DNA of 64,000 bases, taken from the NCBI RefSeq assembly GCF_900142325.1, contig NZ_FRAM01000001.1:1-64000 (forward strand), read 5' to 3'. The DNA comes from Epilithonimonas mollis. Its GTDB lineage: Bacteria > Bacteroidota > Bacteroidia > Flavobacteriales > Weeksellaceae. Below the pieces are notes generated by a model that searched no databases, was not told the DNA's origin, and saw only the letters and a program-made list of their open reading frames with translations. This document shows, piece after piece, positions 17,696-27,227 of this stretch. Every line of letters starts with the position of its first letter. Position 1 is the first letter of the stretch. Position numbers and translations under genes: made by a program.

Positions 17696-17769
17696 TGACC
17701 TCGAAGGGATTCGAACCCCTAACCCTCGGAGCCGAAATCCGATATTCTATCCAGTTGAACTACGAGGCC
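17696..17769 (-). tRNA. tRNA-Arg (anticodon UCG)
   Basis: Folded by eye on the minus strand: acceptor GGCCTCG pairs with CGAGGTC (one G-U) with discriminator A. The anticodon stem TCGGA/TCCGA encloses loop TTTCGGC with anticodon TCG at the centre, and the T arm is GGGGTTCGAATCCC. It would read CGA and related Arg codons. The CCA is not encoded. Its 3' end faces the mobile-element scar, the usual side for integration, though large serine recombinases generally do not target tRNAs. Confidence 0.95.
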
Positions 17770-17777
17770 ATTATCTA

Positions 17778-19556
17778 TTAGAAACTAATCTTCACGCCGC
17801 CTAAAAACTGTGCGCCCAAAACTTTGTACCCCAGATAATTCTGATATTTGGCACCAAGAAGATTATTTCCGAGTGCGAAAATACTGAAATTTTTGTGAAT
17901 TTTGTACTCTGCTGACAGATTTAAATCCGCAAATCCACCAACTTTTTCATTTTTATGCTCATCTGAAATATATCCGAAAGCTAAAGGATCTGTAGAAACA
18001 TCATAAGCATTTGATGTTCTGTCAGTTACAAAATACGCCTTAAAACCAAGATTTAGTTTTTTCTCAAGCATTGTATATTTTGCACCAAGATTAACTTGAA
18101 ATAATGGCTTATAATAAACTTCTTCCAGATTGTCCAGTTTATATTTCATAAAATGCAAACCAGCATCAACGGTCAGATTCTCCATCGGAAAAGCCTGCAA
18201 ATCACCTTTCACTTCCATCAGCGTTCCATTGTCATAGATGGAACTGAAAGTATTGGCATAATCGTAACCACGTCTGTCAGCACTAATATTATTATCAAAC
18301 AAATTATTGTTATAGAAAAACTGGGCATTGTTCACTTTGCTGAAACCTGCATTAAAATCATATTTAAAAGTCTGGTCAACATCACCTTTCATTCCAAAAT
18401 AAAAATGATATTTGGTTTCGGTTGGCGTTAAAACCAAATCAGAAATCAAAAACGGATTTTCTTCTAACAAATTCCCATAAGTATTCAATTTCAAACCGCC
18501 ATCAATTCCGCCGTAAAATTTGAATTCATCTGCTGCAGCAATCAAAACTTCGGCTTTCGGGAACCAATATAATTTGTTCTTCTTAGATTCTTCGGTCGCA
18601 TTATTTGAATTTTTAGAACTAAGTAAGCTGAAATCCGAACCAATCATCAAATAAGATTCGCCTTTGTAGAAAGTAGCTTTCGGCGACAAAGTAAAACTGA
18701 ACTGGTTATTCGTATTCTGACTCAGGATATCAAATTTAGAATTAACTGTTTCCAAATTGATTCCCAAATCTGCATTGGCCGTGATATCATCCTGAATCAC
18801 AAAATCGTGTTTAGACAAATTCACTTCCAAATTGGCAAAATTTTCTTTAGCGCCAAAATGGTCGCTCAGGAAATAAGATTTCACTTTCACATTATTCAAA
18901 ATTTCGTTGGAATAATGGTCGTAAGCTGCATTAACAGAAAACTTATTCACTTTTTGTTGCAAATCAATATCTGAATTGGGCGGTGTCAAAGCATAAATCC
19001 CGTAGTAATTATAATTATTGAAAGCATAATCCGCATCGATATTGAACTTTCCTGTTTCCGCGTAAATATTGGCAAACGCTCCGATTTTGGCTTGATTTTG
19101 TTTGGATAACCAATCGTAGTCTTTCTTCAAACCGCTTGTAGAAAGGTAATGAACATCTGCACCAACTTCAACATTCTCTTGTAATTTCCCGGAAACATTT
19201 GCATCTGCCAGGAATTTCCCATAATTTCCATAACCCAATCTGAAATAATTGGATTGATAGTCATTGGAGAATTTTGGCGAAATATCCTCGCCTTGGATTT
19301 CGGTCGTTTTGAAGTCAGAAACCGGCGGAACATCCACAATTGTATATTTCAGATTAATAGAATCTTCTTTCTTTTTATTATCGGGCGGATAATTTTTTTC
19401 CTGAACAACAGACGTTTTTTTCTTTTCGATTTTCTTAACTTCCGGCTCACGCTTTCTGTTCAGAATCAGTTGCTCTTCTTTGATTTGAGCACCAACTTCT
19501 GATATTCCGAATGTTCCTAAGAATGCCAAAACGGCAATATATTTTAGTTTGTTCAT
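17778..19556 (-). CDS. Outer-membrane beta-barrel protein, TonB-receptor-like
   Basis: 592 residues with a signal peptide (to VGAQ), a charged linker rich in Lys/Glu/Pro (EVKKIEKKKTSVVQEKNYPPDNKKKED), and a long barrel of alternating strands (for example SNYFRLGYGNYGKFLADANVSG) ending in VLGAQFLGGVKISF. It lacks an evident plug domain or TonB box, so it is barrel-only. A TPR protein gene lies directly upstream on the same strand with 188 bases between; this pairing occurs in many flavobacteria, which suggests a joint envelope role. Substrate unknown. Confidence 0.8.
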   Translation of the reverse strand: MNKLKYIAVLAFLGTFGISEVGAQIKEEQLILNRKREPEVKKIEKKKTSVVQEKNYPPDNKKKEDSINLKYTIVDVPPVSDFKTTEIQGEDISPKFSNDYQSNYFRLGYGNYGKFLADANVSGKLQENVEVGADVHYLSTSGLKKDYDWLSKQNQAKIGAFANIYAETGKFNIDADYAFNNYNYYGIYALTPPNSDIDLQQKVNKFSVNAAYDHYSNEILNNVKVKSYFLSDHFGAKENFANLEVNLSKHDFVIQDDITANADLGINLETVNSKFDILSQNTNNQFSFTLSPKATFYKGESYLMIGSDFSLLSSKNSNNATEESKKNKLYWFPKAEVLIAAADEFKFYGGIDGGLKLNTYGNLLEENPFLISDLVLTPTETKYHFYFGMKGDVDQTFKYDFNAGFSKVNNAQFFYNNNLFDNNISADRRGYDYANTFSSIYDNGTLMEVKGDLQAFPMENLTVDAGLHFMKYKLDNLEEVYYKPLFQVNLGAKYTMLEKKLNLGFKAYFVTDRTSNAYDVSTDPLAFGYISDEHKNEKVGGFADLNLSAEYKIHKNFSIFALGNNLLGAKYQNYLGYKVLGAQFLGGVKISF

Positions 19557-19620
19557 TTATTTTTTATTTAAATCAAATTAATCGCAAAGGCGCAATTGTT
19601 TGGATTAAAAAAGACTGTTA

Positions 19621-19682
19621 AAGTCGCAAAAGAAAGATTACATTTTATAGAATCTGATTTCATCGAAGATATTTTGCGACTT
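19621..19682. repeat. Inverted repeat of the flavobacterial 'CGCAAAG/GTCGCAAA' type
   Basis: AAGTCGCAAAA (19621-19631) and TTTTGCGACTT (19672-19682) are perfect inverted copies. Related words flank them: ATCGCAAAGGCGCAA near 19580 and GTGCGACTTTGTGAT near 19705. The whole 19557-19744 spacer between the TPR gene and the barrel gene is built from these units. Confidence 0.6.
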
Positions 19683-19744
19683 AAAAAATTTTTGTATTAA
19701 ATTTTTGTGCGACTTTGTGATAAAAACAAGGTCTCTATTTTTAA

Positions 19745-22714
19745 TTACTTCTTAATCTGTGCTTTCACTTCTTTTGCTTCTGCCACAATTTCAGGGAAAT
19801 CACCATAGTTGTTGATAATTTCATCTACTGTGTAACTTGCCTGATAATTATCTTTCAGCGCCAGATAATTTTTCGCCATCACAACCAATGCTTTTGCGCC
19901 CCAATATTCTTCGGAAGCGTAATTGTTTGCCAGTTTGAAAATCGTTTCATTAGAAGATTTGAAAGCTTTTCCTTTGTTTTGATAAACCGCTTTTGCGTAC
20001 AAAGCTTCTGCAGCAACTTCTGTATTTGATGACTTTTCTAACAATGCATAAGCCGTTTGCGCATCTTTATCTTTCCCTTGATTCATAAGACTTCTCGCTT
20101 TGATGACTTTCGCCTGTTCCAAAGTTGATGCAGAATTTTTGGAATTTGAAATCACAGAATTAGCATATTTCTCAGCTTCCGAAAAGTTCTTTTCGCCGGC
20201 GTAGATTTTCATCAATTCAATGGACGCGAAATTCTTAACATTCACATTTGTAGAATTCGCAACTTGTTCCAGATATTTTTTCGCATCTGATATTTTGTCT
20301 TGCGAAATGTAAATCTGAGCTAAACGAACTTGCGCGTCCTGTTGATTATCATTCTGAAAATCAGCGACATTTTGCAAAGGCAACATTGCTTTATCAATTT
20401 GTTTCAACTGATAATAACTTTCGCCCAACTCGTATTGAGATTTGAACAAATTGTCTCCGCTTGGATTCTGGTCAAGGTATTTTTCATAATAAGAAACCGC
20501 TTTTGCATAATCTTTTTTCGAGAAACTATCTTGAGCCAAATTCAGATTGATTTCACTGATTTCTGTTCCGGAAACATTGACATTCAGACCTTTTGCAAAC
20601 TGTTCATAACCTGCAACATCGCCATTTTTGACGAAAGCAGGTTTTGCGGCTGCAACAATTTTGTCTGCATAAGCTGTATTTTTATACTGATTTGCTAATT
20701 GTCGAAATTCAGCAATAGCATTTTCATTCTGATTCGAATCAATCAAATTCTGCGCTCTGTAAATCTGGGAATTCGCTACCAGATCTTTGTCAGGACTGGA
20801 TTTGATGACTTTATCAAAGTAAGCATTGGAATTGTTAAAATCATCATTCTGAGCATAAGCAGACGCAATTTCATAATTCGCATCATCTGCATATTCTGAA
20901 TTCGGATATTTTGAAATCAAGGTTTTCAGTTCAGAGATTTTCGCAACTGTATCACCTTTGAAACCTAACGCCAAAGCTTTCTGATATAAAGTGTAATCGC
21001 TGGCATTTTCGGTTTTGTTATAAATCTCTAAGGCTTCATTTAATTGATTGTTAGCATAATAAGTATCAGCCAAACGCAATTCTGCATCCGCTTTAAATTC
21101 CTGTTTCGGGAACCTCAGATATTCCTTGAAATATTCCTGAGCAGAAGCAAAATCCTTAGACTTGAAATAAGCGTAACCTAAATCATAGTCCAATTGTTCA
21201 CGTTCAGGAAAATTATCAGCCGTTTCGTTTTCTAATTCTTTATAGGCAGCAATGGCGGATTTGTAATCGGCTTTCTGATAATAAGTCTGTCCTAGCCAAT
21301 ATTTTGCTTTTTTATAATAATCTTTGTTTAAATTGAATTTAAGACTTCTCAAGAAATAAGATTCAGCTTGGTCAAAATTTCCTTTATTAAATTCCTCAGA
21401 ACCCAATAAATAGGAAACTTCCTGCTCTATTTTTTTCGTTTCATTGGTTTTCTGATCCAATTTTGAAAGAGCATCCAAAGTGGCCCTGTAATCTCCGGAA
21501 TATAAATAAGACTTCACCAAAAGCGATCGCATTTCCTGGGTTTTAGAGTTTGGATATTTATCCAGATACCTTTGAATTACTTTGGATGAATTCTCAAAAG
21601 GATTTCCTAATTCATAACCCAACTTTGCATATTGCTCCAAAGCCAGCTGCTGAACTTTTGCATCATAATTCATTTGAGACGCGTTGCGATAAGCCGAAAG
21701 CGCTTCCTGTTTCTGATTATTTTGCAGATAAGCATTTCCCAACTGATAATAAGCATTTTGTGCCAACGGAGATTGACTGTTAATCAATTGATTATAATAG
21801 CTAACAGCCTCAGCATTTTTCCCCACTTGAGAAGAAACAAATCCCATTTCATAAAGGTCAGTTTCAGACGGTGTTTGTTCTTTATCAAGGAATAATTTCA
21901 GATGCGGATAAGCCGACTGATAATCACCTTTCATAAAGTAGCTTTCTCCTACTATCTTATGGATCTCCGTGTCGTAAGCTGTGGTTTTTCCGTTGTTCAG
22001 AATTTCATTGCCTTCGGAAATTGCCAGATCATAATTCTTCTGATTATAATACATCTGCACATAATAAGGCTTCACCAAATGTGCATATTCCTCATTATTC
22101 TTGATCTGGTCAAAGTAAACAAAGGCATTTTCATTTTGTTTATCAGCATAATAAAGATGACCCAACATATAAGAAATCGCAGGTTTGCTGTTCTCATCGG
22201 CGTTTTTAAAAGATTCTTCCAAAGCTTCAATGGCTCCTGAAGAATCGCCAGTCATAAACTTAGCGTAACCCAACTTCATAATATGCTGGGTATTTTCCTC
22301 TTTGCTCAGCTGATATTGATTGACTTTCTGCAAAGTTTCCAAAGCTTTTTCGAAATCTTTTTTGGACAAATAATAATCTGCCAAAGGTCCGTTGGCCTGC
22401 GCAAAATAAGCCGACTTCGGGTATTCTTTTATAAAAGCATTGAGTCCTTCTTCTGCATATTGTTGCTGCAAAATCACACCAATCACATTGCTGAAAAACA
22501 ATGCTGCCTCCTTCCTGGATTGGTTTAAGCTTTTGTTGTAAAAATACTGTTGAGAATATTCGTATTGGGAAGCGTTGTAGACCTTGGTGTTATAGAGATT
22601 TTCTGCCAAGCCAAAGTGATAGTCTTCTTTCTGTGTAAAATATTGAGATTGCTGCGCCTCGGAAATCCCGTAAATGGAAATCAGCGACGCGAGTATTACT
22701 TTTTTTGAATTCAT
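19745..22714 (-). CDS. Tetratricopeptide repeat protein, exported, about 990 residues
   Basis: From the Met at 22714 the protein has a signal peptide (MNSKKVILASLISIYGISEAQ) and then continuous TPR units to the end, visible as repeated AxxxLGxxYYxxxxYxxAxxxYxxx patterns (such as KAKYWLGQTYYQKADYKSAIAAYKEL and QYELGESYYQLKQIDKAMLPLQNV). A few positions match YbgF/BamD-like TPRs. It is likely a periplasmic or outer-membrane-associated scaffold. The downstream barrel gene is on the same strand. The upstream in-frame Met at 22738 would spoil the signal peptide. Confidence 0.88.
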   Translation of the reverse strand: MNSKKVILASLISIYGISEAQQSQYFTQKEDYHFGLAENLYNTKVYNASQYEYSQQYFYNKSLNQSRKEAALFFSNVIGVILQQQYAEEGLNAFIKEYPKSAYFAQANGPLADYYLSKKDFEKALETLQKVNQYQLSKEENTQHIMKLGYAKFMTGDSSGAIEALEESFKNADENSKPAISYMLGHLYYADKQNENAFVYFDQIKNNEEYAHLVKPYYVQMYYNQKNYDLAISEGNEILNNGKTTAYDTEIHKIVGESYFMKGDYQSAYPHLKLFLDKEQTPSETDLYEMGFVSSQVGKNAEAVSYYNQLINSQSPLAQNAYYQLGNAYLQNNQKQEALSAYRNASQMNYDAKVQQLALEQYAKLGYELGNPFENSSKVIQRYLDKYPNSKTQEMRSLLVKSYLYSGDYRATLDALSKLDQKTNETKKIEQEVSYLLGSEEFNKGNFDQAESYFLRSLKFNLNKDYYKKAKYWLGQTYYQKADYKSAIAAYKELENETADNFPEREQLDYDLGYAYFKSKDFASAQEYFKEYLRFPKQEFKADAELRLADTYYANNQLNEALEIYNKTENASDYTLYQKALALGFKGDTVAKISELKTLISKYPNSEYADDANYEIASAYAQNDDFNNSNAYFDKVIKSSPDKDLVANSQIYRAQNLIDSNQNENAIAEFRQLANQYKNTAYADKIVAAAKPAFVKNGDVAGYEQFAKGLNVNVSGTEISEINLNLAQDSFSKKDYAKAVSYYEKYLDQNPSGDNLFKSQYELGESYYQLKQIDKAMLPLQNVADFQNDNQQDAQVRLAQIYISQDKISDAKKYLEQVANSTNVNVKNFASIELMKIYAGEKNFSEAEKYANSVISNSKNSASTLEQAKVIKARSLMNQGKDKDAQTAYALLEKSSNTEVAAEALYAKAVYQNKGKAFKSSNETIFKLANNYASEEYWGAKALVVMAKNYLALKDNYQASYTVDEIINNYGDFPEIVAEAKEVKAQIKK

Positions 22715-23137
22715 ACAGATTTTCAAAATTATTGCCAAAGCCTCTGCTTCAACAAAGTTTGTTCCTTTTCCAACGAAAATAGGGAAAAGATATTATCCGG
22801 GAGAAGATTTATTAGATTTTATAATTTAGAAATGTATTAAAATCTTGGATATGGGAACAACGGACAAAGGATACGGAACGGATACAGAGGCGATACGGAA
22901 ATGTGCAAAATATATACAGAAAACGGCCATTTGGATACAGAATATATTAGTTTCCTGATATTCTCCGGCTCGCTAAAGCCTTTCTCTTGACTGGTATCAG
23001 TGACTGTCTGGTGCTAAAATCACGTATTGCAAATCCGCACTATCGGATACAAGGGTTATACAAAAGACTATTATATTAAAAATTACTAAACCAGCATTCC
23101 AAAGAAAGTAATTTGTTCTTCGGAAATTGTTCGGGAC

Positions 23138-23191
23138 TCCTTCGGGTCTTCTTCGGAAAAAAGATATGTTTTCCGAAGAAGACCCGAAGGA
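23138..23191. repeat. Perfect 23-base hairpin with 8-base loop
   Basis: TCCTTCGGGTCTTCTTCGGA plus AAA pairs exactly with the inverse sequence starting TTTTCCGAAGAAGACCCGAA, around loop AAGATATG. Partial pairing extends outward (TTCGGAAAT... and CTCCGAAGAA). Stem is GC-rich compared with its surroundings. Confidence 0.9.
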
Positions 23192-23293
23192 ACTCCGAAG
23201 AAAAGTAAAATAAATCCGACAAGGATAATAAACTTTTGTAATCTGCAATCTTTTTAATTTTTAAGTAAAATGTTAAAAACCTCAAAATTTTAT

Positions 23294-23301
23294 TACATTT
23301 G
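23294..23301 (+). promoter_or_regulatory. Bacteroidota -7 box (TACATTTG) before the APC permease
   Basis: TACATTTG fits the TAnnTTTG consensus, 26 bases upstream of the ATG at 23328. No clear TTTG box is seen at the -33 spacing. Confidence 0.4.
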
Positions 23302-23327
23302 TTTCTTTCATAAATTTTTAACCTAAT

Positions 23328-25013
23328 ATGAGTTCACTTTTCAGAAGAAAACACTACGCAGAACATACAGATTCCGGACAACTAAACAGGGTTCTGGGAA
23401 CCTGGGACATTGTATTTTTTGGAATTGCCGCTATTATCGGGGCAGGAAGTTTCAGCAGTTTGGGAGAAGCGATTTTCCGGGGCGGACCGGGTGTTATAGT
23501 TTTATATCTGATTTGTGGCTTTGCCTGCGCTTTTACAGCACTTTGCTACGCCGAGTTTGCAAGCAGGATCCCAACCGCGGGAAGTGCCTATACCTATGCT
23601 TATGCCAGTTTCGGAGAATTGATTGCCTGGGTGATTGGCTGGGCTTTGATTATGGAGTACTCTTTTGGAAATATTTATGTTGCATTTTCCTGGTCAGATT
23701 ACTTTACCAGTTTTATGGAAAGAATAGGAATTCATATTCCAGATTTTTTCACATGCAGCTATTCCGAAGCTAAGAAAGCTTTTCTGAATAATTCTCCCAA
23801 TACAGAACTCGTCAACGCCTGGAAATCTGCACCTATGCTTGGCGGATTGAAAATCATTGTTGACATTCCTGCTTTGGTAATCAATGGACTGATTACCTGG
23901 CTTTGTTATCAGGGTATCAAGGAAAGTAAGAATTTTAATAACTTTTTCGTCATCCTGAAGTTATTTGTAATTCTCCTGGTTATTGCCGTTGGTATCGCTT
24001 ATGTGAATACCGGCAACTGGTTCCCGACAAGCACTGTAACATCAGAGAGTTCTTTCATGCCAAATGGCTTTGCAGGTGTCATGTCAGCAGTTTCGGGTGT
24101 TTTCTTTGCTTACATAGGTTTTGATGCGATTTCGGTTCTGTCAGAAGAAACAAAAAATCCGCAGAAGGATCTGCCAAAAGGGATGCTGATTTCGCTTGGT
24201 CTCTGTACTGTGATCTACATTGTATTGACTTTAACATTAACAGGATTGGTAGATTACAGAAAGTTTGATGGCGTCGGAGATCCGCTATCCTTTGTCTTTG
24301 ATAGGAATAATCTGAATATGCCCTGGATGGAATTTATTGTTTCGTTGATTGCGATTGTTGCCATCACAACCGTTTTATTGGTGTTTCAGATGGGGCAGCC
24401 GAGAATATGGATGGCGATGTCCAGAGACGGGCTTTTACCCAAGAAATTCCAGGAGGTTCACAGCAAGAACAGAGTGCCTTCGTTTGCCACCATTGTGACA
24501 GGAATTGTAGTGGGCATTCCAATCCTATTTACAGATAAAAGTTTTGTCCTTGATTTTACAAGTATCGGGACTATATTTGCTTTTGTGCTGGTTTGTGGTG
24601 GCGTTTTATTATTACCAAATAAAGAGAAAATCAAAGGCAGATTCCATTTGCCATATATCAATGGAAAGGTAATTTTTCCATTGATTTTTATTGGCGGATT
24701 GATATTTTTCTATTTTTATCAGCCTGCATTTTTCCATCATTTAACGGATATCAGTGATCCCAATGAAGGTGAATTCCGTCTGGCTATTATCATTTTCATC
24801 ATTGTCAATTTTATTTTATGTGGCCTGACCTTCATTAAGAATCTTTCTTTAATCCCGCTGATCGGTCTTAGCTCATGTCTTTATCTCCTGACGGGAATGA
24901 GCCACGATAACTGGTTCTGGTTTGGACTGTGGTTTGCTATAGGTTTGATCATCTATTTTATTTATGGGTATAAAAACAGCAAGCTTAACCGATTAAAAGA
25001 TGGAATCTCCTGA
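23328..25013 (+). CDS. APC family amino acid permease
   Basis: 561 residues with 12 or more membrane helices. The N-terminal GTWDIVFFGIAAIIGAGSFSSLGEA carries the Gly-rich substrate motif of the APC superfamily. FAGVMSAVSGVFFAYIGFDAISVLSEETKNPQKDLPKGM is the conserved cytoplasmic loop of cationic amino acid transporter-type members (YfnA/CAT). It imports amino acids across the inner membrane; the exact substrate cannot be read. The last 14 bases overlap the next gene, so the two are co-translated. Confidence 0.9.
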   Translation: MSSLFRRKHYAEHTDSGQLNRVLGTWDIVFFGIAAIIGAGSFSSLGEAIFRGGPGVIVLYLICGFACAFTALCYAEFASRIPTAGSAYTYAYASFGELIAWVIGWALIMEYSFGNIYVAFSWSDYFTSFMERIGIHIPDFFTCSYSEAKKAFLNNSPNTELVNAWKSAPMLGGLKIIVDIPALVINGLITWLCYQGIKESKNFNNFFVILKLFVILLVIAVGIAYVNTGNWFPTSTVTSESSFMPNGFAGVMSAVSGVFFAYIGFDAISVLSEETKNPQKDLPKGMLISLGLCTVIYIVLTLTLTGLVDYRKFDGVGDPLSFVFDRNNLNMPWMEFIVSLIAIVAITTVLLVFQMGQPRIWMAMSRDGLLPKKFQEVHSKNRVPSFATIVTGIVVGIPILFTDKSFVLDFTSIGTIFAFVLVCGGVLLLPNKEKIKGRFHLPYINGKVIFPLIFIGGLIFFYFYQPAFFHHLTDISDPNEGEFRLAIIIFIIVNFILCGLTFIKNLSLIPLIGLSSCLYLLTGMSHDNWFWFGLWFAIGLIIYFIYGYKNSKLNRLKDGIS

Positions 25014-25326
25014 AAGAATCAAAACTTATAAAGAATTTTATCAATTTTATCTGACCGAACATCAAAAGCCGCTGACCAGGGTTTTCCATTTTATTGGGAT
25101 ACTTTTGGTTTTTGCGGTTATTATTTATGTAATCGAGTCCGGGAAAGAAAGATTTCTTTGGTACTGTCCTATTTTCGGTTACGGATTTGCATGGTTCAGT
25201 CATGCGGTTTTTGAGAAGAACAAGCCTGCAACATTCAGATATCCTTTCTGGTCTTTGATCTCTGATTTCAGATTATTTTTTGAATTGCTGATAGGGAAAC
25301 AAAAATTTTCAAATAAAAAAACATAG
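25000..25326 (+). CDS. DUF962 (Mpo1-like) membrane protein
   Basis: 108 residues with two hydrophobic segments (FHFIGILLVFAVIIYVI and WYCPIFGYGFAWFSHAVF). The His-rich pattern TRVFHFIG...GYGFAWFSHAVFEKNKPATF is diagnostic for the DUF962/Mpo1 family; yeast Mpo1 is an iron-dependent dioxygenase for 2-hydroxy fatty acids. Here His residues needed for metal binding seem kept. It overlaps the permease gene end by 14 bases. Confidence 0.85.
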   Translation: MESPERIKTYKEFYQFYLTEHQKPLTRVFHFIGILLVFAVIIYVIESGKERFLWYCPIFGYGFAWFSHAVFEKNKPATFRYPFWSLISDFRLFFELLIGKQKFSNKKT

Positions 25327-25347
25327 ATTAAATTTATTATCTAAAAA

Positions 25348-27213
25348 ATGAGGAACTTCATCAGGTCTAATATTTCGCAAGAATCTCTGGCATTACTTCT
25401 GACACAAGCGCCTGTTGCCATGTCTATGCTGATAGGCGATGAATTTATTATCAAAGTTGCTAATCCACAGATCTTAGAGCTCTGGGGAAAACCGGCTCAA
25501 ATAATCGGCTCAAAACTTATTGATGCCCTTCCTGAGCTCAAAGATCAACCCTTTCTTGATATTCTTTCTCATGTAAAAAAAACCGGGAAAATATATAAAG
25601 GTTATAAAGAACTCTGCTTTCTGGTTAGAAATGGACAGAAAGAAGAATGTTTTTTTGATTTTATCTATGCTCCGATATATAATGATGGACAGACAGAAAT
25701 CCTTGGTGTAAGTGTTGTAGCAACAGAAGTAACGGAACAGGTCAATGCAGAGAAAAAACTTGCGGAAACAGAATATACCTTCGAAAAGCTGATCAAAGAA
25801 TCTGATTATTCCATTGCCCTTTATAAAGGAAAAGATCTCATCATCGACATCGCTAATAAATCGATGCTCAATACCTGGGGAAAAAAGGAAAATGTCATTG
25901 GTAAAAAACTGGAAGACGCGCTCCCTGAATTAAAAGGTCAGCCATTTATTGACATTCTGAAGAACATTTTCGAAACAGGAACAACCTATTCTGCAACGGA
26001 AGACGAAGTCTTGCTGGAAAGAAACGGAGAACTCCAAACCTCCTACTACAATTTTTCATATAAGCCGCTTATCAATGAAAAGGGTGAAGTCTACGCCATC
26101 CTTAACTTTGCAACAGATGTCACAGAAGCCGTCCTGACTAAAAAACAACTGAAGCAAAATGAGGAAAAATACAGAAACCTGGCAGACAGTCTCCCCATCA
26201 TAGTATGGACTGCCGACAAAGACGGAAACATAGACTATTACAACAAACGCTGGTATGACTTTACAGGCTTTGAAGGGGTAGACAACAGAGAATCGGCAAC
26301 GGTCAAAATCCTCCATCCTGATGATCAGAACAGAGCCAGAGAAATCTGGAAAAACAGTATGACCAAAAAGTCAAATTACGAAATTGAATATCAGTTCCGG
26401 GACAGATCCTCGGAGGATGCTTACCGCTGGTTTCTCGGACGTGCAATCCCTATCAAAGATGCGGACGGCGAAGTGATGCAATGGATCGGAACCTGCACAG
26501 ACATCAATGATTTCAAACAGTTCCAACAGCAAAAAGATAATTTTTTGGGCATTGCAAGCCATGAGCTGAAAACGCCGCTGACAAGCCTAAAACTCTATTC
26601 CCAGTTTCTCGAAAAAAACCTGAGAAAACAGGATGATAATAAGAATGCCGACGTTGCAAAAAAAATGGACGATCAGATCAATAAGCTGACGAGTCTGGTT
26701 AATGACCTTTTGGACGTTACCAAAATTCAGAATGGAAAGATATTACTGAATAAGTCTGATTTTGATTTTGATGAACTGGTGCAGGAGATCATCACAGAAC
26801 AGCAGATGAGTACCAACCACAGAATCTACCTGGACCCGGAAAAAATCGGGATCATCTATGGCGACAGGCACAGGATCTCGCAGGTCATGAGCAATCTCAT
26901 AAGCAATGCGATAAAATATTCTCCGGAGTCTGATAAAATCCAGATTACCACAAAAATAACCGAAGAAGGTTGTGTCCAATTCTCTGTGAGAGACTTTGGC
27001 ATCGGCATTCCGTCAGATAAAACAGATAAGGTTTTTGAACAGTATTACAGGGTAAGCGGCAGCAAGGAACATACCTTTCCGGGACTTGGTCTGGGACTTT
27101 ATATTTCATCTGAGATTATCAAGAGAAGTGCTGGCAGGATTTTTGTAAACTCAATCGAAGGTAAAGGCTCGGAGTTCTGCTTCGAGATCCCACAGAAACA
27201 CAAAACGAATTAA
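25348..27213 (+). CDS. PAS-domain sensor histidine kinase
   Basis: 621 residues, no membrane helix, so cytoplasmic. Three PAS domains in series (about 10-130, 135-265, 270-390; the third has RWFLGRAIPIKDADGEVMQWIGTCTDI as in PAS_3). The first two are similar to each other, including the phrase IGxKLxDALPELKxQPFxDIL. HisKA follows with the phospho-His in IASHELKTPLTSLK, then a HATPase with NLISNAIKYSPESDK (N box), DFGIGIP and GLGLGLYISSEI. A single-domain response regulator follows after 14 bases, its likely partner. Confidence 0.93.
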   Translation: MRNFIRSNISQESLALLLTQAPVAMSMLIGDEFIIKVANPQILELWGKPAQIIGSKLIDALPELKDQPFLDILSHVKKTGKIYKGYKELCFLVRNGQKEECFFDFIYAPIYNDGQTEILGVSVVATEVTEQVNAEKKLAETEYTFEKLIKESDYSIALYKGKDLIIDIANKSMLNTWGKKENVIGKKLEDALPELKGQPFIDILKNIFETGTTYSATEDEVLLERNGELQTSYYNFSYKPLINEKGEVYAILNFATDVTEAVLTKKQLKQNEEKYRNLADSLPIIVWTADKDGNIDYYNKRWYDFTGFEGVDNRESATVKILHPDDQNRAREIWKNSMTKKSNYEIEYQFRDRSSEDAYRWFLGRAIPIKDADGEVMQWIGTCTDINDFKQFQQQKDNFLGIASHELKTPLTSLKLYSQFLEKNLRKQDDNKNADVAKKMDDQINKLTSLVNDLLDVTKIQNGKILLNKSDFDFDELVQEIITEQQMSTNHRIYLDPEKIGIIYGDRHRISQVMSNLISNAIKYSPESDKIQITTKITEEGCVQFSVRDFGIGIPSDKTDKVFEQYYRVSGSKEHTFPGLGLGLYISSEIIKRSAGRIFVNSIEGKGSEFCFEIPQKHKTN

Positions 27214-27227
27214 TAATTTTTATTACA

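Larger units (their letters stand above)
22739..23327. other. 589-base intergenic region with hairpin and word repeats
   Basis: No gene is supported. It lies between two divergent genes (TPR protein and APC permease). It holds a degenerate series of GATACGG/GGATACAG words at about 22865-22945 and a long perfect hairpin at 23138-23191. A promoter-like TACATTTG lies at 23294. Short open frames on the minus strand here are by-products of the hairpin. Confidence 0.5.

Noticed and set aside
14435-17725. GAACCCCT words near 14440 and in the tRNA-Arg as att repeats
   Set aside because: The shared word is only eight or nine bases, expected by chance, and large serine recombinases do not normally use tRNA 3' ends.
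23076-23285. Minus-strand open frames of 69-83 codons in the permease spacer
   Set aside because: They run through the long hairpin and repeats, overlap each other in different frames and show no protein features.
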